From: a virus
Virus record (IMG/VR): IMGVR_UViG_3300042898_000786
Location: 1-64,000 of that record
Strand: one strand, 5' to 3'
Length of the DNA: 64,000 nt
The position numbers and the translations under genes were made by a program. Positions 32,601 through 38,980 of this stretch are shown one piece after another; positions within the stretch are counted from its first letter, which is position 1; each line of letters opens with the position of its first letter. Below the pieces are notes generated by a model. That model made no database searches. It saw only the letters and a list, made by a program, of their open reading frames with translations, and was not told the DNA's origin.

Positions 32601-33583
32601 TGTTCTATAGCTTGTTCCCTTATAACAGTATCAACCTAAGTGGATTACGCAGGTATATTAACGGAGAGGGTACTGATTTACGTGATGACGACGTTTTCAT
32701 AGACTACTCTAAAGCTGGACCTATAGGTGCTATTATTGGAGCACGTGCAGCCTACTGGTCTAACAAGGATGCGAAGCCAGTAACTATTGCCAACGAGGCG
32801 GAGAACTACGGTGCTATCGCTACAATGTACTTAAGCGAGACGATAGGAACTACGATGTCTTCGTTTCAATTTATGGCTCAACAATCATTTTTGGCTAATA
32901 CAAATCAAATCCTAGAGCTGTTGACCACCAAGGGAGACATTGAGCCTGACTACATCCTTAATAGTTTGTTCAAGACAACCAGTGCTGCTATTCTTCCGAA
33001 TACCTTGACTGCTCTTAACAGGGCTACCCGCACGAAGCTTCCAGACTTGTACGACAAGAACAGCCTATATAATAGTTTGACAAACGTCATTAAAGACCGT
33101 ACATTCAATACTGATGGCATCCCGGCAAAGTTTAATATCTGGGGTGATGCTGTAGACCAAACGCCAGTAGGTGCAGACCCAGTATTCTATAACTTGTTTG
33201 ACCCGATTCGATATCAGAAGCGTCAGTACAGGCCCGAGCAACTTGAGGTGTTCCGTCTTTACGAAGACCTAGGGCAAGACACCAAGGTGATACCCACTAT
33301 ACCTCGTGAGCTTATGTCGCGCAAGTTCAAGGATACGGAGACTGAAATTGAGTATACGTTTACAAACGAAGAGGTCAACGCTATGATGGAAAAGCTCGGT
33401 AAAGAACGGTCAAAGGCTATGGCTGAGCTCATCAAAGAAGACTGGTATAAGAGCTACAATGACGAAGATAAGGCTTACGAATTGGAGTACCTTTACAAAG
33501 ATATTTCTAAGAACGGAGAATGGAAGCAAATGCTCTACAACTTTATGGAAACAGCAAAACAAGAAAACAGAATCAAAGAATGA
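23636..33583 (+). CDS. Giant polyvalent virion protein with zincin-like motif
   Basis: 3315 residues, far larger than usual phage proteins. In order: a short helical N-terminal unit (1-45); hydrophobic stretches near 265-300, 355-385 and 535-560 that may insert in membrane; a zinc-peptidase-like motif HEAIH (H889, E890, H893) with a candidate third ligand E974 in REAITEFLAAMAD; a segment near 1075-1165 (LTGQNPRG, ENSFLVPNL, FNQEAVAH) resembling DUF3293; a segment near 1990-2335 (GWYDYKTRAAM, AVTSNGNKVFDNF) known from polyvalent proteins; and a hydrophobic C-terminal region near 2660-3010 (VPYSKTPSNIIYD) resembling LPD38. Such proteins are packed in the virion and injected with the DNA to protect it or modify the host. 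No RNA-polymerase DxDxD motif was seen. The alternative ATG 3 nt downstream is equally possible. Confidence 0.85.
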   Translation: MMNEELDGLVSLGIERGRDFLYISNILKEEGYSEADIKSAEQFYNQKKKSQSDSTSASKPAMDSGASGLGGPRVGKSGLVSGFSEAFKEVQGQQVAVQQASVVANEREALGAIQFGLTGKAPLSYQQEKLLVADKEKISSEFEAQKSQSAKIFLANKEAGNDPYQDPEFQAAKQKENEFVERGANVNRQLHPELPEDAFVAYNDRGEARETPLSETKYLQSAIKVIPGLQQDIDFARIQERKQAEDAVEAEEFRKSYEFGNIPVISKAANLGIAVASGLTDMVANVAAFITEPFAGTTDEYEGIIPEVAQSIYESAKFTSSAMRQQRGVNLENYGLTASQQEKDPFSLWAEGDIEGGSKSLAVMVADAALFSRAIGALYGVGGTAARTQVGQAVLSTGKEGAQGVVNNLSRNVATNVADSPAMFGAMATLSAQQSWDAVKGRDDLTLSEKLFYQSVGIAANTLTEALNVDDLRLVTKGLPSAQREIALKSFRGTVKSYFDDVAKVGTPEAFEETLNFYADAFAKYVIDGELPTITDPLSSIAVGFLAPSLNVTATYAPAMIETALATTPWKMAKTKEFERNRKLADERGRIVEALANENLPQNEKKILQKALNNIETAIEDQERKDFEFYSGMQYADANEILNIHGQIGTKVQQYKKTRSKELRTVLEAEIRGLYGRKVEIENNYDSTQKSGISSSVFQGQATEQAKPEQGASQETIEASGVLQVSTEEGPEVTAEQETTRQEASKGASEEFAVGAVTPGKVITEGLARVMNNIFNATKAIVRGGKVQFHYSQESIADANEVTRSQKAKNPKIFFDGFYDRTNKVFHVYIPTAADSAKVVKQEDGKYALVDPKFAGQVIKTYDDRTTAFQAKQKYDENYIKFATSKARHEAIHPVIDALILEDKPILDESGNQVVNNAGEKQFIPNSFRQFLYDNIVSLYSSSPDAQRIFDNFLDPYIQSGATSATMQREAITEFLAAMADEKKFKQLDRGFVQKVKDIVNELLVRAGIRDISISTDDDLYTVARAFKTAMALGVEVKVQKGGWKNYTPVGEVFSVGMLDGLKASSLTDKRLRSIITAGKFGMLTGQNPRGTKFPEEVREKFNREAEAWLKSRGYEAIPILGKFEGIAENSFLVPNLTSDDALLFSREFNQEAVAHNSGFIHFDGSFEPRRPDNNVFGVKYEDKDTDYFSALRTKDGKLTAFKVDYNWDVRLNYRALEDGLTNQIDFSISIPEGQTYAEFFDSIGDQSMRAQATMLQLLAEKVGYSKPILFSTKGTTSFDATKDYTIFNVAEDRELNESFGYFANALSTIISKENMGLYRSLLDETKKNFPELVESKKKEVKEKFNNYDFAPDPQASAEAASGDSFVERLAIKAALDEKMVEFFKTNETDFEALRKNWETNKKLIGEAINVDITDIVPNMKIDGVMEILASPTRDIYAATEVATRLKRTALGGGESLTVDEARLSIQELQNVAAVVGQDAVVGLNGFVASKDLVDGLALILVEVGKTKDGTSTFKFSESPDSATKGDELRQRLRNIDYDELYDLARGFWIGASMSNPEFVREYQNSNFDAEIEKLKSFLEETVNNLKDVAANTLRGSNIRKALEVIDEYNSRILTEIESSLGRAFNPFSSYEILYNSYNDIAYDAKDFFEAEFNRRINDPRRLMNMSIRGAIIEISELDTFTIEDAKAYIASELSNSANNFGKMNTSDAVYADIDGYSVGGAMYTLSPDANYYRLRDFIGNDNLSSVVSDYGPFSYRLGDVIGEANSAISRRTAEASKTTRYKLPEADDFTSARIEVFIPKLNDTYVVTGTYYDGDVGVAFSSTTTGYDLKDPGAALSVMPEVIKAISRMFPERDVKSISFSPIDATSNKRQGGELRRGVYRMFAQRLFGNYFPVGLTSDDENVIPIPYAFRSTENTKPVYEDMANKQINRPRDIDFAISNFENIPQEVTQGLNAISNAVAFASQSSFANKLLFKDELQNRFKSYEKELKKKYGIKSFKVGGKKKFVDAGLKNYLVDAYVYETLVAIQAYPDALGWYDYKTRAAMAIMSLIHPELNTDPMAAVAFKIAVAVTSNGNKVFDNFKEADRQYEYFKKNGNFDGEKSIGTQSAGIKSTLKLVNNVLDRMTMEEFNSFLTSKFRAGDLKYVSKGKSKTLLSGFNVNTEVYGASIFGPKIGNGFFMNLNGQFDQLTMDRWFMRQYGRLTGTLIERDANKIASGKVRLKGAVTALSSKEKSILTKVIPGFAKMSVDERATAINKVSIVKEKRDMLSSTDALNELRKAGNNLAKNLSGEVEAPNGGTQRDFIIDVFNVAQKELKEKYGIDITIADLQAVNWYPEKALYQTFQDGRDEEDGSVETSDNEQPDYESAAVKLAQERGVTNQQIENARARTNSGERAAESNGLRAELIGGDSVKASAEEIRRKILSVKAGQQEPVDLSISVQPPKFEIEGKTIRGFAERMADSNIQLYSDIIENPENYYTPQTLEEIQSQLVIMTIPELLDKMTTDKVTALSGSIKVDLADEDNISVLLGAELIKRYSAEGDDVKLLEMIERMSKMGTTVGRMLRHFGEIKNATHIGIVQTVVAMAQRAGRRLTDTQITKLNTLAQELFALQVEGKDMMSEALRAPRPALDKAIKEKETQLKIATKRLDDFISTAVPKSAQDIFGGLIKGNLLTPVSQVVNVFANLANVFTRQFLVNPPAVLIDAVRAFASGKPREITPSVAAFFFGVKRAAFVGIPEAVEYIFKGTRPTEETFQYESRQGFLPIQAMIAALSDTKVADAINKAAGKEVIKSDQLARLEDGSISFSDRLKKITEATFGIAPEVMFRLLTLGDRPFARFQEGIEIYRRGKKLGLRGEALDNFIKHPDPATIKAGREAGREITYQADTSFSTTVQKILNTIGNTKLGNFLVTIIVPYSKTPSNIIYDTLNYVAPPVAIFRAVKAAKDRRFDQFATLLGKSFVGFTLYAFADFLVKNGLATAGVGDDEKKEKEMFYSLFPYNSINLSGLRRYINGEGTDLRDDDVFIDYSKAGPIGAIIGARAAYWSNKDAKPVTIANEAENYGAIATMYLSETIGTTMSSFQFMAQQSFLANTNQILELLTTKGDIEPDYILNSLFKTTSAAILPNTLTALNRATRTKLPDLYDKNSLYNSLTNVIKDRTFNTDGIPAKFNIWGDAVDQTPVGADPVFYNLFDPIRYQKRQYRPEQLEVFRLYEDLGQDTKVIPTIPRELMSRKFKDTETEIEYTFTNEEVNAMMEKLGKERSKAMAELIKEDWYKSYNDEDKAYELEYLYKDISKNGEWKQMLYNFMETAKQENRIKE

Positions 33584-34002
33584 AAATATGGAAATTAAGT
33601 TCAATCCTATTAATTACTGGGTTGTTAACAGGTTGCAGCGCCACGTGGCACTTAAATCGAGCAATCAAGAAGGACCCATCTGTATTGAAGCCCACGGTTG
33701 TTACGATATGGGATACGATAGTGACCCCAGCGATTTACCTCGTTGATACGGTAAGTATTCCGAGCGGTTTGGACTCTTCTGTTATTGATAACGACACCGT
33801 GAGGATTGTCATTACCAAATACCAAGACAAGATTATAGTAAAGACACAAGTCAAGGAGATTCCATATACTGTATCAGTACAGGCGGAGTGCCCTCCACAG
33901 CTCGTGCGTCCAGATTCTAAGACGGACAAGGTAAAGAATTATTTACTTTTGTTTTTGGCGGCTGCGCTTGCCGTTATGACGTTTTTATATCGATACAGGT
34001 AA
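33580..34002 (+). CDS. Lipoprotein with C-terminal TM: unimolecular spanin candidate
   Basis: 140 residues. The N-terminal lipoprotein signal (MKIWKLSSILLITGLLTGC) has a lipobox LTGC at 16-19, with Cys19 to be lipidated. A periplasmic domain of about 100 residues follows, then a C-terminal TM helix (about 119-136, NYLLLFLAAALAVMTFLYRYR). Outer-membrane lipid anchor plus inner-membrane helix in one chain is the u-spanin layout of phage T1 gp11, which fuses the two membranes in the last step of lysis. The start is the ATG overlapping the stop of the giant gene (ATGA). Upstream in-frame codons would hide the signal sequence. Confidence 0.7.
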   Translation: MKIWKLSSILLITGLLTGCSATWHLNRAIKKDPSVLKPTVVTIWDTIVTPAIYLVDTVSIPSGLDSSVIDNDTVRIVITKYQDKIIVKTQVKEIPYTVSVQAECPPQLVRPDSKTDKVKNYLLLFLAAALAVMTFLYRYR

Positions 34003-34142
34003 TGGCTAAAACCAAAGCACAAACAGCATCAACATTCCAAGCAAAGCCTAAAGTAAGCAGGCCCGGCGTACATTCTAAGACCAAGAGCAGCAAGCTCAAA
34101 ACGTCTAAGCTGTATTCTAAGTCCTATCGTGGGCAGGGCTAG
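34002..34142 (+). CDS. Tiny basic conserved-type protein (GVHSKTKSSKLK)
   Basis: 46 residues, very rich in Lys and Ser. It starts in a 1-nt overlap with the spanin candidate. The block RPGVHSKTKSSKLKTSK and the end YRGQG look like a small protein recurring next to structural genes in Bacteroidetes and crAss-like phages. It may be a DNA- or RNA-binding virion component; function unknown. It is the last plus-strand gene before the convergent early cluster. Confidence 0.7.
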   Translation: MAKTKAQTASTFQAKPKVSRPGVHSKTKSSKLKTSKLYSKSYRGQG

Positions 34143-34208
34143 AGAGAAAACTCAATCAAACACTGAGCCTGTACGTTATTGCGATACGAAGCCAGTAGAG
34201 TGCTCCTG

Positions 34209-34619
34209 CTACGGTAAGGTATGCAGTAAGGCTGTTGCCTTGACTAAGTAACCTATAGAGGTATCCTTATCGCCTCCCTTTACGTCTTTGCGGTGATGGT
34301 GTTCATCACATATTACTTTTAACCGAGCGGTGGCGATTATGATGCTATACATAACGTCTTCAGATGTATAGTGCCCTTGGGCTATTAGTTGTTTGTTAGC
34401 TTGTTTTGTAGCGGCTATCAGACACCAGAACTTTGCTTCTGTAGTAATAATCCCCGAAGGCTTACCTCTTGATTCGTATTCTATGTAGAAGTTGCCGGAC
34501 CAGTGTGTGCCGAAGTCAAACTTTACTTCGATTGTGTGGTCAGACAACATCTTGCCGAGGGCATTCTCTCCAACTTGACCAAGCTTTAGGTCGTACCGAA
34601 AATCGCTATTATAATCCAT
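34209..34619 (-). CDS. PD-(D/E)XK nuclease-like protein
   Basis: 136 residues. The pattern GE..LGKML..HTIEVKFD, then SGNFYIEYESRGKPSGI, fits the acidic/E-V-K and I-E-Y core of a PD-(D/E)XK nuclease fold found in many small phage proteins. It overlaps the upstream RecE-like gene by 1 nt, which suggests a shared role in DNA processing or recombination. Whether it is active cannot be judged from sequence alone. Confidence 0.6.
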   Translation of the reverse strand: MDYNSDFRYDLKLGQVGENALGKMLSDHTIEVKFDFGTHWSGNFYIEYESRGKPSGIITTEAKFWCLIAATKQANKQLIAQGHYTSEDVMYSIIIATARLKVICDEHHHRKDVKGGDKDTSIGYLVKATALLHTLP

Positions 34620-35407
34620 TACAGCTTATCTACAATCATATATGAGTCTAGGTCCTTGCCCTCAATAAAGAATGTCTTAAAACGCTCTATAGCCAGCTCT
34701 ACCTTCTGCTCTCCATCAAATAGGAACTGCTCTGACACGGTAAATAATCCTATGTCTAAACTCTTCTTATCTATAGCTATAAAGTAGAAGTCTTTTACTC
34801 CAAATATCTGCGTATAGATATAGGCTTGCATATCATACCCGTACTTACGTGCGGAGAATCGAAAGTTAGAACTAAGGTCTGTTGTCGTCTTGATGTCAGC
34901 GATAAAACCTTCCTCTAGATTAAGGATGTCAGCCTTAGCCCTAAACGGAATACCAGATAGCATACCCACTCCCGGCTTCTCGAACATCGCCCCCTCTAGG
35001 TATTTACTTACTATTTCATTGCGATTAAACGCACCTACAATTCTCATAGCTGAGTCGTACTCTGCTGAGGTAACAACGTCCTTCTTAGACGCCTCCTTAA
35101 GCTCTTTAAAAGCCTTTGTAGTCTTTCCCTTGGTACTGGATATATCGAACCTATTTTCGAGCTCGTGAGGCTCTAAAATCATCGTATGAATAAGCTTACC
35201 CATAAGGAGAGCTGGAGAATCCTCCTTCTGTCCATACTTAGTTACGTAGTAGTAAGTCTTAGGGGATTCTAAGAGCATCTTACACGCAGAGGATGATAGA
35301 GCGTGCTTGCCGAGATGGCCATAGTAGAAGTCGTCATCTACCATTAGACTCAAAAGGTCTGGAGCGTTATACTCCTCGCCGTTGAGTAGTGTTATAATAT
35401 CTTTCAT
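34619..35407 (-). CDS. RecE-like exonuclease (PD-(D/E)XK, DUF3799 type)
   Basis: 262 residues. ALSSSACKMLLESPKTYYY, GKLIHTMILEP, then RAKADIL...GFIADIKTTTDL (D and D-x-K catalytic core), then YDMQAYIY match the RecE C-terminal nuclease family. It degrades the 5' strand of linear dsDNA to leave 3' tails for annealing. An annealing-protein candidate lies at 47360-47899 on the same strand. The two would form a RecE/RecT-like system, though not adjacent. Confidence 0.82.
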   Translation of the reverse strand: MKDIITLLNGEEYNAPDLLSLMVDDDFYYGHLGKHALSSSACKMLLESPKTYYYVTKYGQKEDSPALLMGKLIHTMILEPHELENRFDISSTKGKTTKAFKELKEASKKDVVTSAEYDSAMRIVGAFNRNEIVSKYLEGAMFEKPGVGMLSGIPFRAKADILNLEEGFIADIKTTTDLSSNFRFSARKYGYDMQAYIYTQIFGVKDFYFIAIDKKSLDIGLFTVSEQFLFDGEQKVELAIERFKTFFIEGKDLDSYMIVDKL

Positions 35408-35452
35408 TTATGTTCAATTGAGGGTGTTTTATTTAATTTTGGGCTGGGCATA

Positions 35453-37213
35453 CTAGCCGTCGCAGCTACCGCATTCTGGGTCCATAGCTTTTGCAGCTAG
35501 GTCGCCCCTAAGGACAGACTCAGTACGCATATAGTATAGGGTCTTGATACCCTGCCGCCACGCTTCCATATGTACTTGGTTAATCCATTTTGGAGTGGCC
35601 TCAGAAGGGAACGCTAGGTTTAGGCTAACCGACTGGTCAACGTATCGCTGCCGCACACCTGCTTGCCTTATTAGTTCAAGTTGATTAATTTCCTTAAAGG
35701 TCTTAAACACATCCTTAATGGGAATGATGTCATCCTTGTGTTCACAATCACTAACTCGTACAAGCTTGCTGTTTAGGTATCCCCAGTCGTCAAGCTTATC
35801 AAGGTTCTGCACTGAACCACCATCTAGTAGAATCTGGTCCCAAGAATCTTTATTATTAATACCAATCTTTCTAAGTGCTCTCTCTAGGGTTGGGTTCTTA
35901 CGTATGAACGTACCCTTGGCAGACTGCTCGGTAAACACGTTTGCGGCCCAAGGCTCAATACCTGCTGATACGTTGCCACTGAGCTTACTATTGGAAACTG
36001 TAGGCGCTATAGCACGGAGGTGGGTGTTACGCATACCAGTACCCCTGCACCATAACGGCTCGCCGTAGGTCTTAGCCATATCGCGACTAGCGCGGTCTGA
36101 CTCATCTTTTATGTGAGAGAAAATCTTACGAGTGTGGAAATGTGTTTGCAGCCCTTCAAACGGAATCCCCTTTTGTTGTAGATAGGTGTGCCATCCGAGT
36201 ACTCCCAGACCAAGTGCCCGTCCCTTTTCAGCAGAACGAACCGAATTTTCGAAGCCCCGCATATTCTTGGCTTTCTGAATGAACTCTTCAAGCACACCAT
36301 CTAAAAACAACGTACTATAGTACACAAGTTCTGTATTACACCATTCGTCATACTTGGCTAAGTTCAGTGATGACAAGCAGCATACAAAGCTGTGCGAGTC
36401 GTCAGTATGTAGTACAATCTCAGAACAGATGTTAGTCATATATACCTTTAGACCGTTTGTCTTATATGCGTCGGGGTTCTGCTTGTTTACGTTACCTCGG
36501 TACATAATGTAAGGCTCTCCAGTAGCCTTGCGCTTTTGTAATAACTTACTCCACCTACGGCGGGCATCGCTATCACCCTCTTCAAGCTTACACATAAACT
36601 TATCACCTATGATAGCACACTGATGTAAGTTCAAAGACTGACGATTGACGTCGCCCTTAGGCTCACGAATCTCAATCCAATCATCGAAGTCTGGGTGGTC
36701 GATATTTAGATTCACAGAAGCCGCGCCTCTACGTACATTACCTTGTGATGTAGCGAGGATAGTAGAATCATAAATCTTACAGAACGGAACAACGCCATCT
36801 GTGGTGCCGTCGCCGTTACCAATGGGAGAACCGGAAGGACGAATCATATTGATTCCAATGCCTACTCCTCCTCCGTGCTTAGCTAACATCATAAGCTCTA
36901 GGTTCTTAGCACCGATATCGTGGACGCTGTCTGCAACGTCTATACCGAAGCAGCTAATAGGAAGGCCACGGTCGGAGCCAGTGTTAGCTAGAACCGGTGT
37001 AGCCAAGCATAGCCAGTTGTTCCATATATACTCAAAGAACTTAGGGGCAAGCTCGGGTCGCTTCAGTCTGTTCGCTGCCGTTGTTGACACGCGCCAGTAC
37101 GCGTCCTTAGGGGACTCGTCACCTATTAGGTATCCTTTGCTGATTGTCTTTAGATATACCTCCGTATCACCCCACTCTGGGTAATCAATTCCTGCTTGCC
37201 AGTTATTTTTCAT
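35453..37213 (-). CDS. nrdA: Ribonucleotide reductase large subunit (class I, no ATP cone)
   Basis: 586 residues, much shorter than E. coli NrdA (about 760). Active-site residues are present: C88 (ISCFG), N261-I-C263-S-E265 (thiyl radical Cys in NxCxE), C278 (FVCCLSSLNL), the radical-transfer pair Y560-Y561 (LYYMRTE) and the C-terminal redox pair C581/C584 (CGSC). The protein begins directly in the catalytic domain, so the ATP cone that senses dATP is missing. It reduces NDPs to dNDPs with NrdB. The start overlaps the DnaA-like gene by 11 nt. Confidence 0.95.
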   Translation of the reverse strand: MKNNWQAGIDYPEWGDTEVYLKTISKGYLIGDESPKDAYWRVSTTAANRLKRPELAPKFFEYIWNNWLCLATPVLANTGSDRGLPISCFGIDVADSVHDIGAKNLELMMLAKHGGGVGIGINMIRPSGSPIGNGDGTTDGVVPFCKIYDSTILATSQGNVRRGAASVNLNIDHPDFDDWIEIREPKGDVNRQSLNLHQCAIIGDKFMCKLEEGDSDARRRWSKLLQKRKATGEPYIMYRGNVNKQNPDAYKTNGLKVYMTNICSEIVLHTDDSHSFVCCLSSLNLAKYDEWCNTELVYYSTLFLDGVLEEFIQKAKNMRGFENSVRSAEKGRALGLGVLGWHTYLQQKGIPFEGLQTHFHTRKIFSHIKDESDRASRDMAKTYGEPLWCRGTGMRNTHLRAIAPTVSNSKLSGNVSAGIEPWAANVFTEQSAKGTFIRKNPTLERALRKIGINNKDSWDQILLDGGSVQNLDKLDDWGYLNSKLVRVSDCEHKDDIIPIKDVFKTFKEINQLELIRQAGVRQRYVDQSVSLNLAFPSEATPKWINQVHMEAWRQGIKTLYYMRTESVLRGDLAAKAMDPECGSCDG

Positions 37214-37514
37214 CTTGTATTTTTTCTATTTCGTTGACAATGTTGTCGTAAAGTATAGAGTGCTTTTTGCTTGTCTCTATTAAGTTCTGCAATGAACGCA
37301 GGGCTAGCGATACACTTGCGTGGCCCTTCTTATTGAACGCCTTCGCAAGACTCACGTGAGTGATATTTGTGTAGTTGTATAGAATCTTATAGGCGATGTG
37401 GCGTGCTGCCACTACTTCACCCCTACGAGATACAGAAAAGAGAGAGGGCCTATTGACCCCCGTCTCCATACAGATAGTATCTATGATACGCTCTTGAAAT
37501 TTATTTAGTCCCAT
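37203..37514 (-). CDS. Stand-alone DnaA domain IV-like DNA-binding protein
   Basis: 103 residues. VNRPSLFSVSRRGEVVAARHIAYKIL, then ITHVSLAKAFNKKGHASVSLALRSL, matches the C-terminal domain of DnaA: the basic loop, an R..xxAR.IA helix, and the HTH with a GHASV segment in place of the usual DHTTV. No AAA+ domain is present. By family it should bind DnaA-box-like DNA. It sits between nrdB and nrdA with 10-11 nt overlaps, so it is co-translated with RNR. It may act as a replication-initiation helper, a host DnaA competitor, or a regulator of RNR genes. Confidence 0.8.
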   Translation of the reverse strand: MGLNKFQERIIDTICMETGVNRPSLFSVSRRGEVVAARHIAYKILYNYTNITHVSLAKAFNKKGHASVSLALRSLQNLIETSKKHSILYDNIVNEIEKIQDEK

Positions 37515-38500
37515 ATTGATTCGAAGTCTTCTCCTTCGCTTGCTTTTGAGTAATCTGTTGACCGCATAGCGAAGAAATCTGTATGCGTAACGCCTCCGGT
37601 AAGGTGATAAAACCAGTCAAGTTCTCCTGCTGAGTCCTTATCATACTCAAAGATAGCGCTATAGCCGAGCTCCTGCAACTTCTCATTAGCTCTTTTTTTG
37701 ATGAACTCCTTTAAGTCTTTGGCTTTCAGGTTCTCAAGGTCTCCCATCTCAAACATCTTATCGATAAAGTTTACCTCCATCTGCACGGCAAGGCGAGAGG
37801 CTTCTTCTACCTCCGCACGAACAGCATCTCGAACCTCAGGATACTCCTCACATAGTTGATTAAACAATGTGATTCCCATCGTACTATGCAGGCTCTCGTC
37901 ACGGACACTCCACTTCATCTGTTGACCGATACCCTTTAATAGGTTTCGCATCTGGAATGAGTATAGAACAGCGAACGAAGAGTATAAAGCTACTCCTTCC
38001 GCTAATGCTGAGAACACGGCAATCGAGCGAGCCACATCTTGACGAGCTTGAGGGCTGACCTTAAGGGTGCTGTGGTTGTACTCAGCCTTTGTGTTGACAA
38101 GATTCTCAAAGCGTGCAGCAGTGGCAGGCTCGTGGAGAAAAGCTTTGAAGTCATCGAGGCCAAGGGTCTCATTTAAGTAGCTGTATGCAGCCGCGTGGAT
38201 TGTCTCCTGCGAACCGAATGCCATAGCCATCTGCTTAATCTCGTGCTTAGGAAACCACTTGGTAACCATACCGGTCCAGTAGTCGGCAACAGCTGTCTCT
38301 GTCTGTGCGAAGCCTAGAAGTATGTTACCGACAAGGTTACGCTCAGCATCCGTAAGATTCTCACGAAAGTCTTTTACGTCGTTCTGCATCGGGATTTCAG
38401 TATGCAGCCAGAAGGCCTGCATCTGGAGCATCCAACCTTTAGTAAAGTATATTGGATATTCAAAGGGTTTGTACTCTATACGTTCATCGAAGATTCCCAT
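37505..38500 (-). CDS. nrdB: Ribonucleotide reductase small subunit
   Basis: 331 residues. Di-metal ligands can be placed by spacing: E68 (position of E. coli D84), E99 and H102 (ETIHAAAY), E168 (ALAEGV), E202 and H205 (DESLH). The radical Tyr is Y106, 4 after H102. The first ligand is Glu where E. coli has Asp, while the Tyr is kept. It forms the tyrosyl radical used by NrdA. It is first in the nrdB-dnaA-like-nrdA run; a minus-strand terminator lies just upstream (38522-38544). Confidence 0.95.
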   Translation of the reverse strand: MGIFDERIEYKPFEYPIYFTKGWMLQMQAFWLHTEIPMQNDVKDFRENLTDAERNLVGNILLGFAQTETAVADYWTGMVTKWFPKHEIKQMAMAFGSQETIHAAAYSYLNETLGLDDFKAFLHEPATAARFENLVNTKAEYNHSTLKVSPQARQDVARSIAVFSALAEGVALYSSFAVLYSFQMRNLLKGIGQQMKWSVRDESLHSTMGITLFNQLCEEYPEVRDAVRAEVEEASRLAVQMEVNFIDKMFEMGDLENLKAKDLKEFIKKRANEKLQELGYSAIFEYDKDSAGELDWFYHLTGGVTHTDFFAMRSTDYSKASEGEDFESIWD

Positions 38501-38521
38501 TGTTTTGGATTATATGTTAGA

Positions 38522-38544
38522 CAAAAAAGGTCACCAAAGTGACC
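38522..38544 (-). terminator. Rho-independent terminator (minus strand)
   Basis: GGTCAC/GTGACC perfect stem with a 4-nt loop; on the minus strand it is followed by a run of six T. It separates the upstream minus genes from the RNR run. Confidence 0.85.
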
Positions 38545-38587
38545 GAAGAAAAGGGGTTGCGAATGTAAGCTTTAATAGCTTTGTAAG

Positions 38588-38980
38588 CTAATTGTTTCTC
38601 ACTTGGCTAAACTTAATAGTATCAGGCAGATGGCCAAAAACATATTGTGTTACAGAGCACAACCACATACGAGAACCGCTCTTTTCATATATAACTCCGT
38701 CGTGCTCCCATAAGTAATACCACGCTCCTCCATCGTCCGTGTCTTCGTCTTTGACTAAGAGTCCGTCGTGCTTGTGTGCACAAGTGTTGGGGCATACCAA
38801 CAAGGAGCATTTGTCCCCGCTGTCTGACAGGAAGTCTAGGAAGTCATCAGCACCCTCTACCATTTGTAGTGATGCTTTTTCTCCTTCCCAGTCCGGTAGG
38901 TCTACATACCAGTTACCGTTACTCTCCTTCGTGAATGATAGTGGCAATGCCTCTGTTGAGGCTTTCAATTCTGATTTCAT
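38588..38980 (-). CDS. Phage protein of unknown function
   Basis: 130 residues, acidic, with a W-rich C-terminal half (AWYYLWEHDG, SRMWLCSVTQYVFG) and several Cys. Its first 62 nt overlap the 3' end of the glycosyltransferase gene in another frame, which is unusually long. The next in-frame Met is within the conserved-looking part, so the long overlap is probably real. Unknown function. Confidence 0.65.
   Translation of the reverse strand: MKSELKASTEALPLSFTKESNGNWYVDLPDWEGEKASLQMVEGADDFLDFLSDSGDKCSLLVCPNTCAHKHDGLLVKDEDTDDGGAWYYLWEHDGVIYEKSGSRMWLCSVTQYVFGHLPDTIKFSQVRNN

Noticed and set aside
23636-33583. Virion RNA polymerase like that of some crAss-like phages
   Set aside because: No DxDxD or DFDGD catalytic motif found in the chain; the visible domains fit a polyvalent ejected protein better.
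33459-33746. 95-codon plus-strand frame over the junction of the giant gene and the spanin candidate
   Set aside because: Out of frame with both genes, no signal features, and the lipoprotein reading frame has a clear lipobox and TM.
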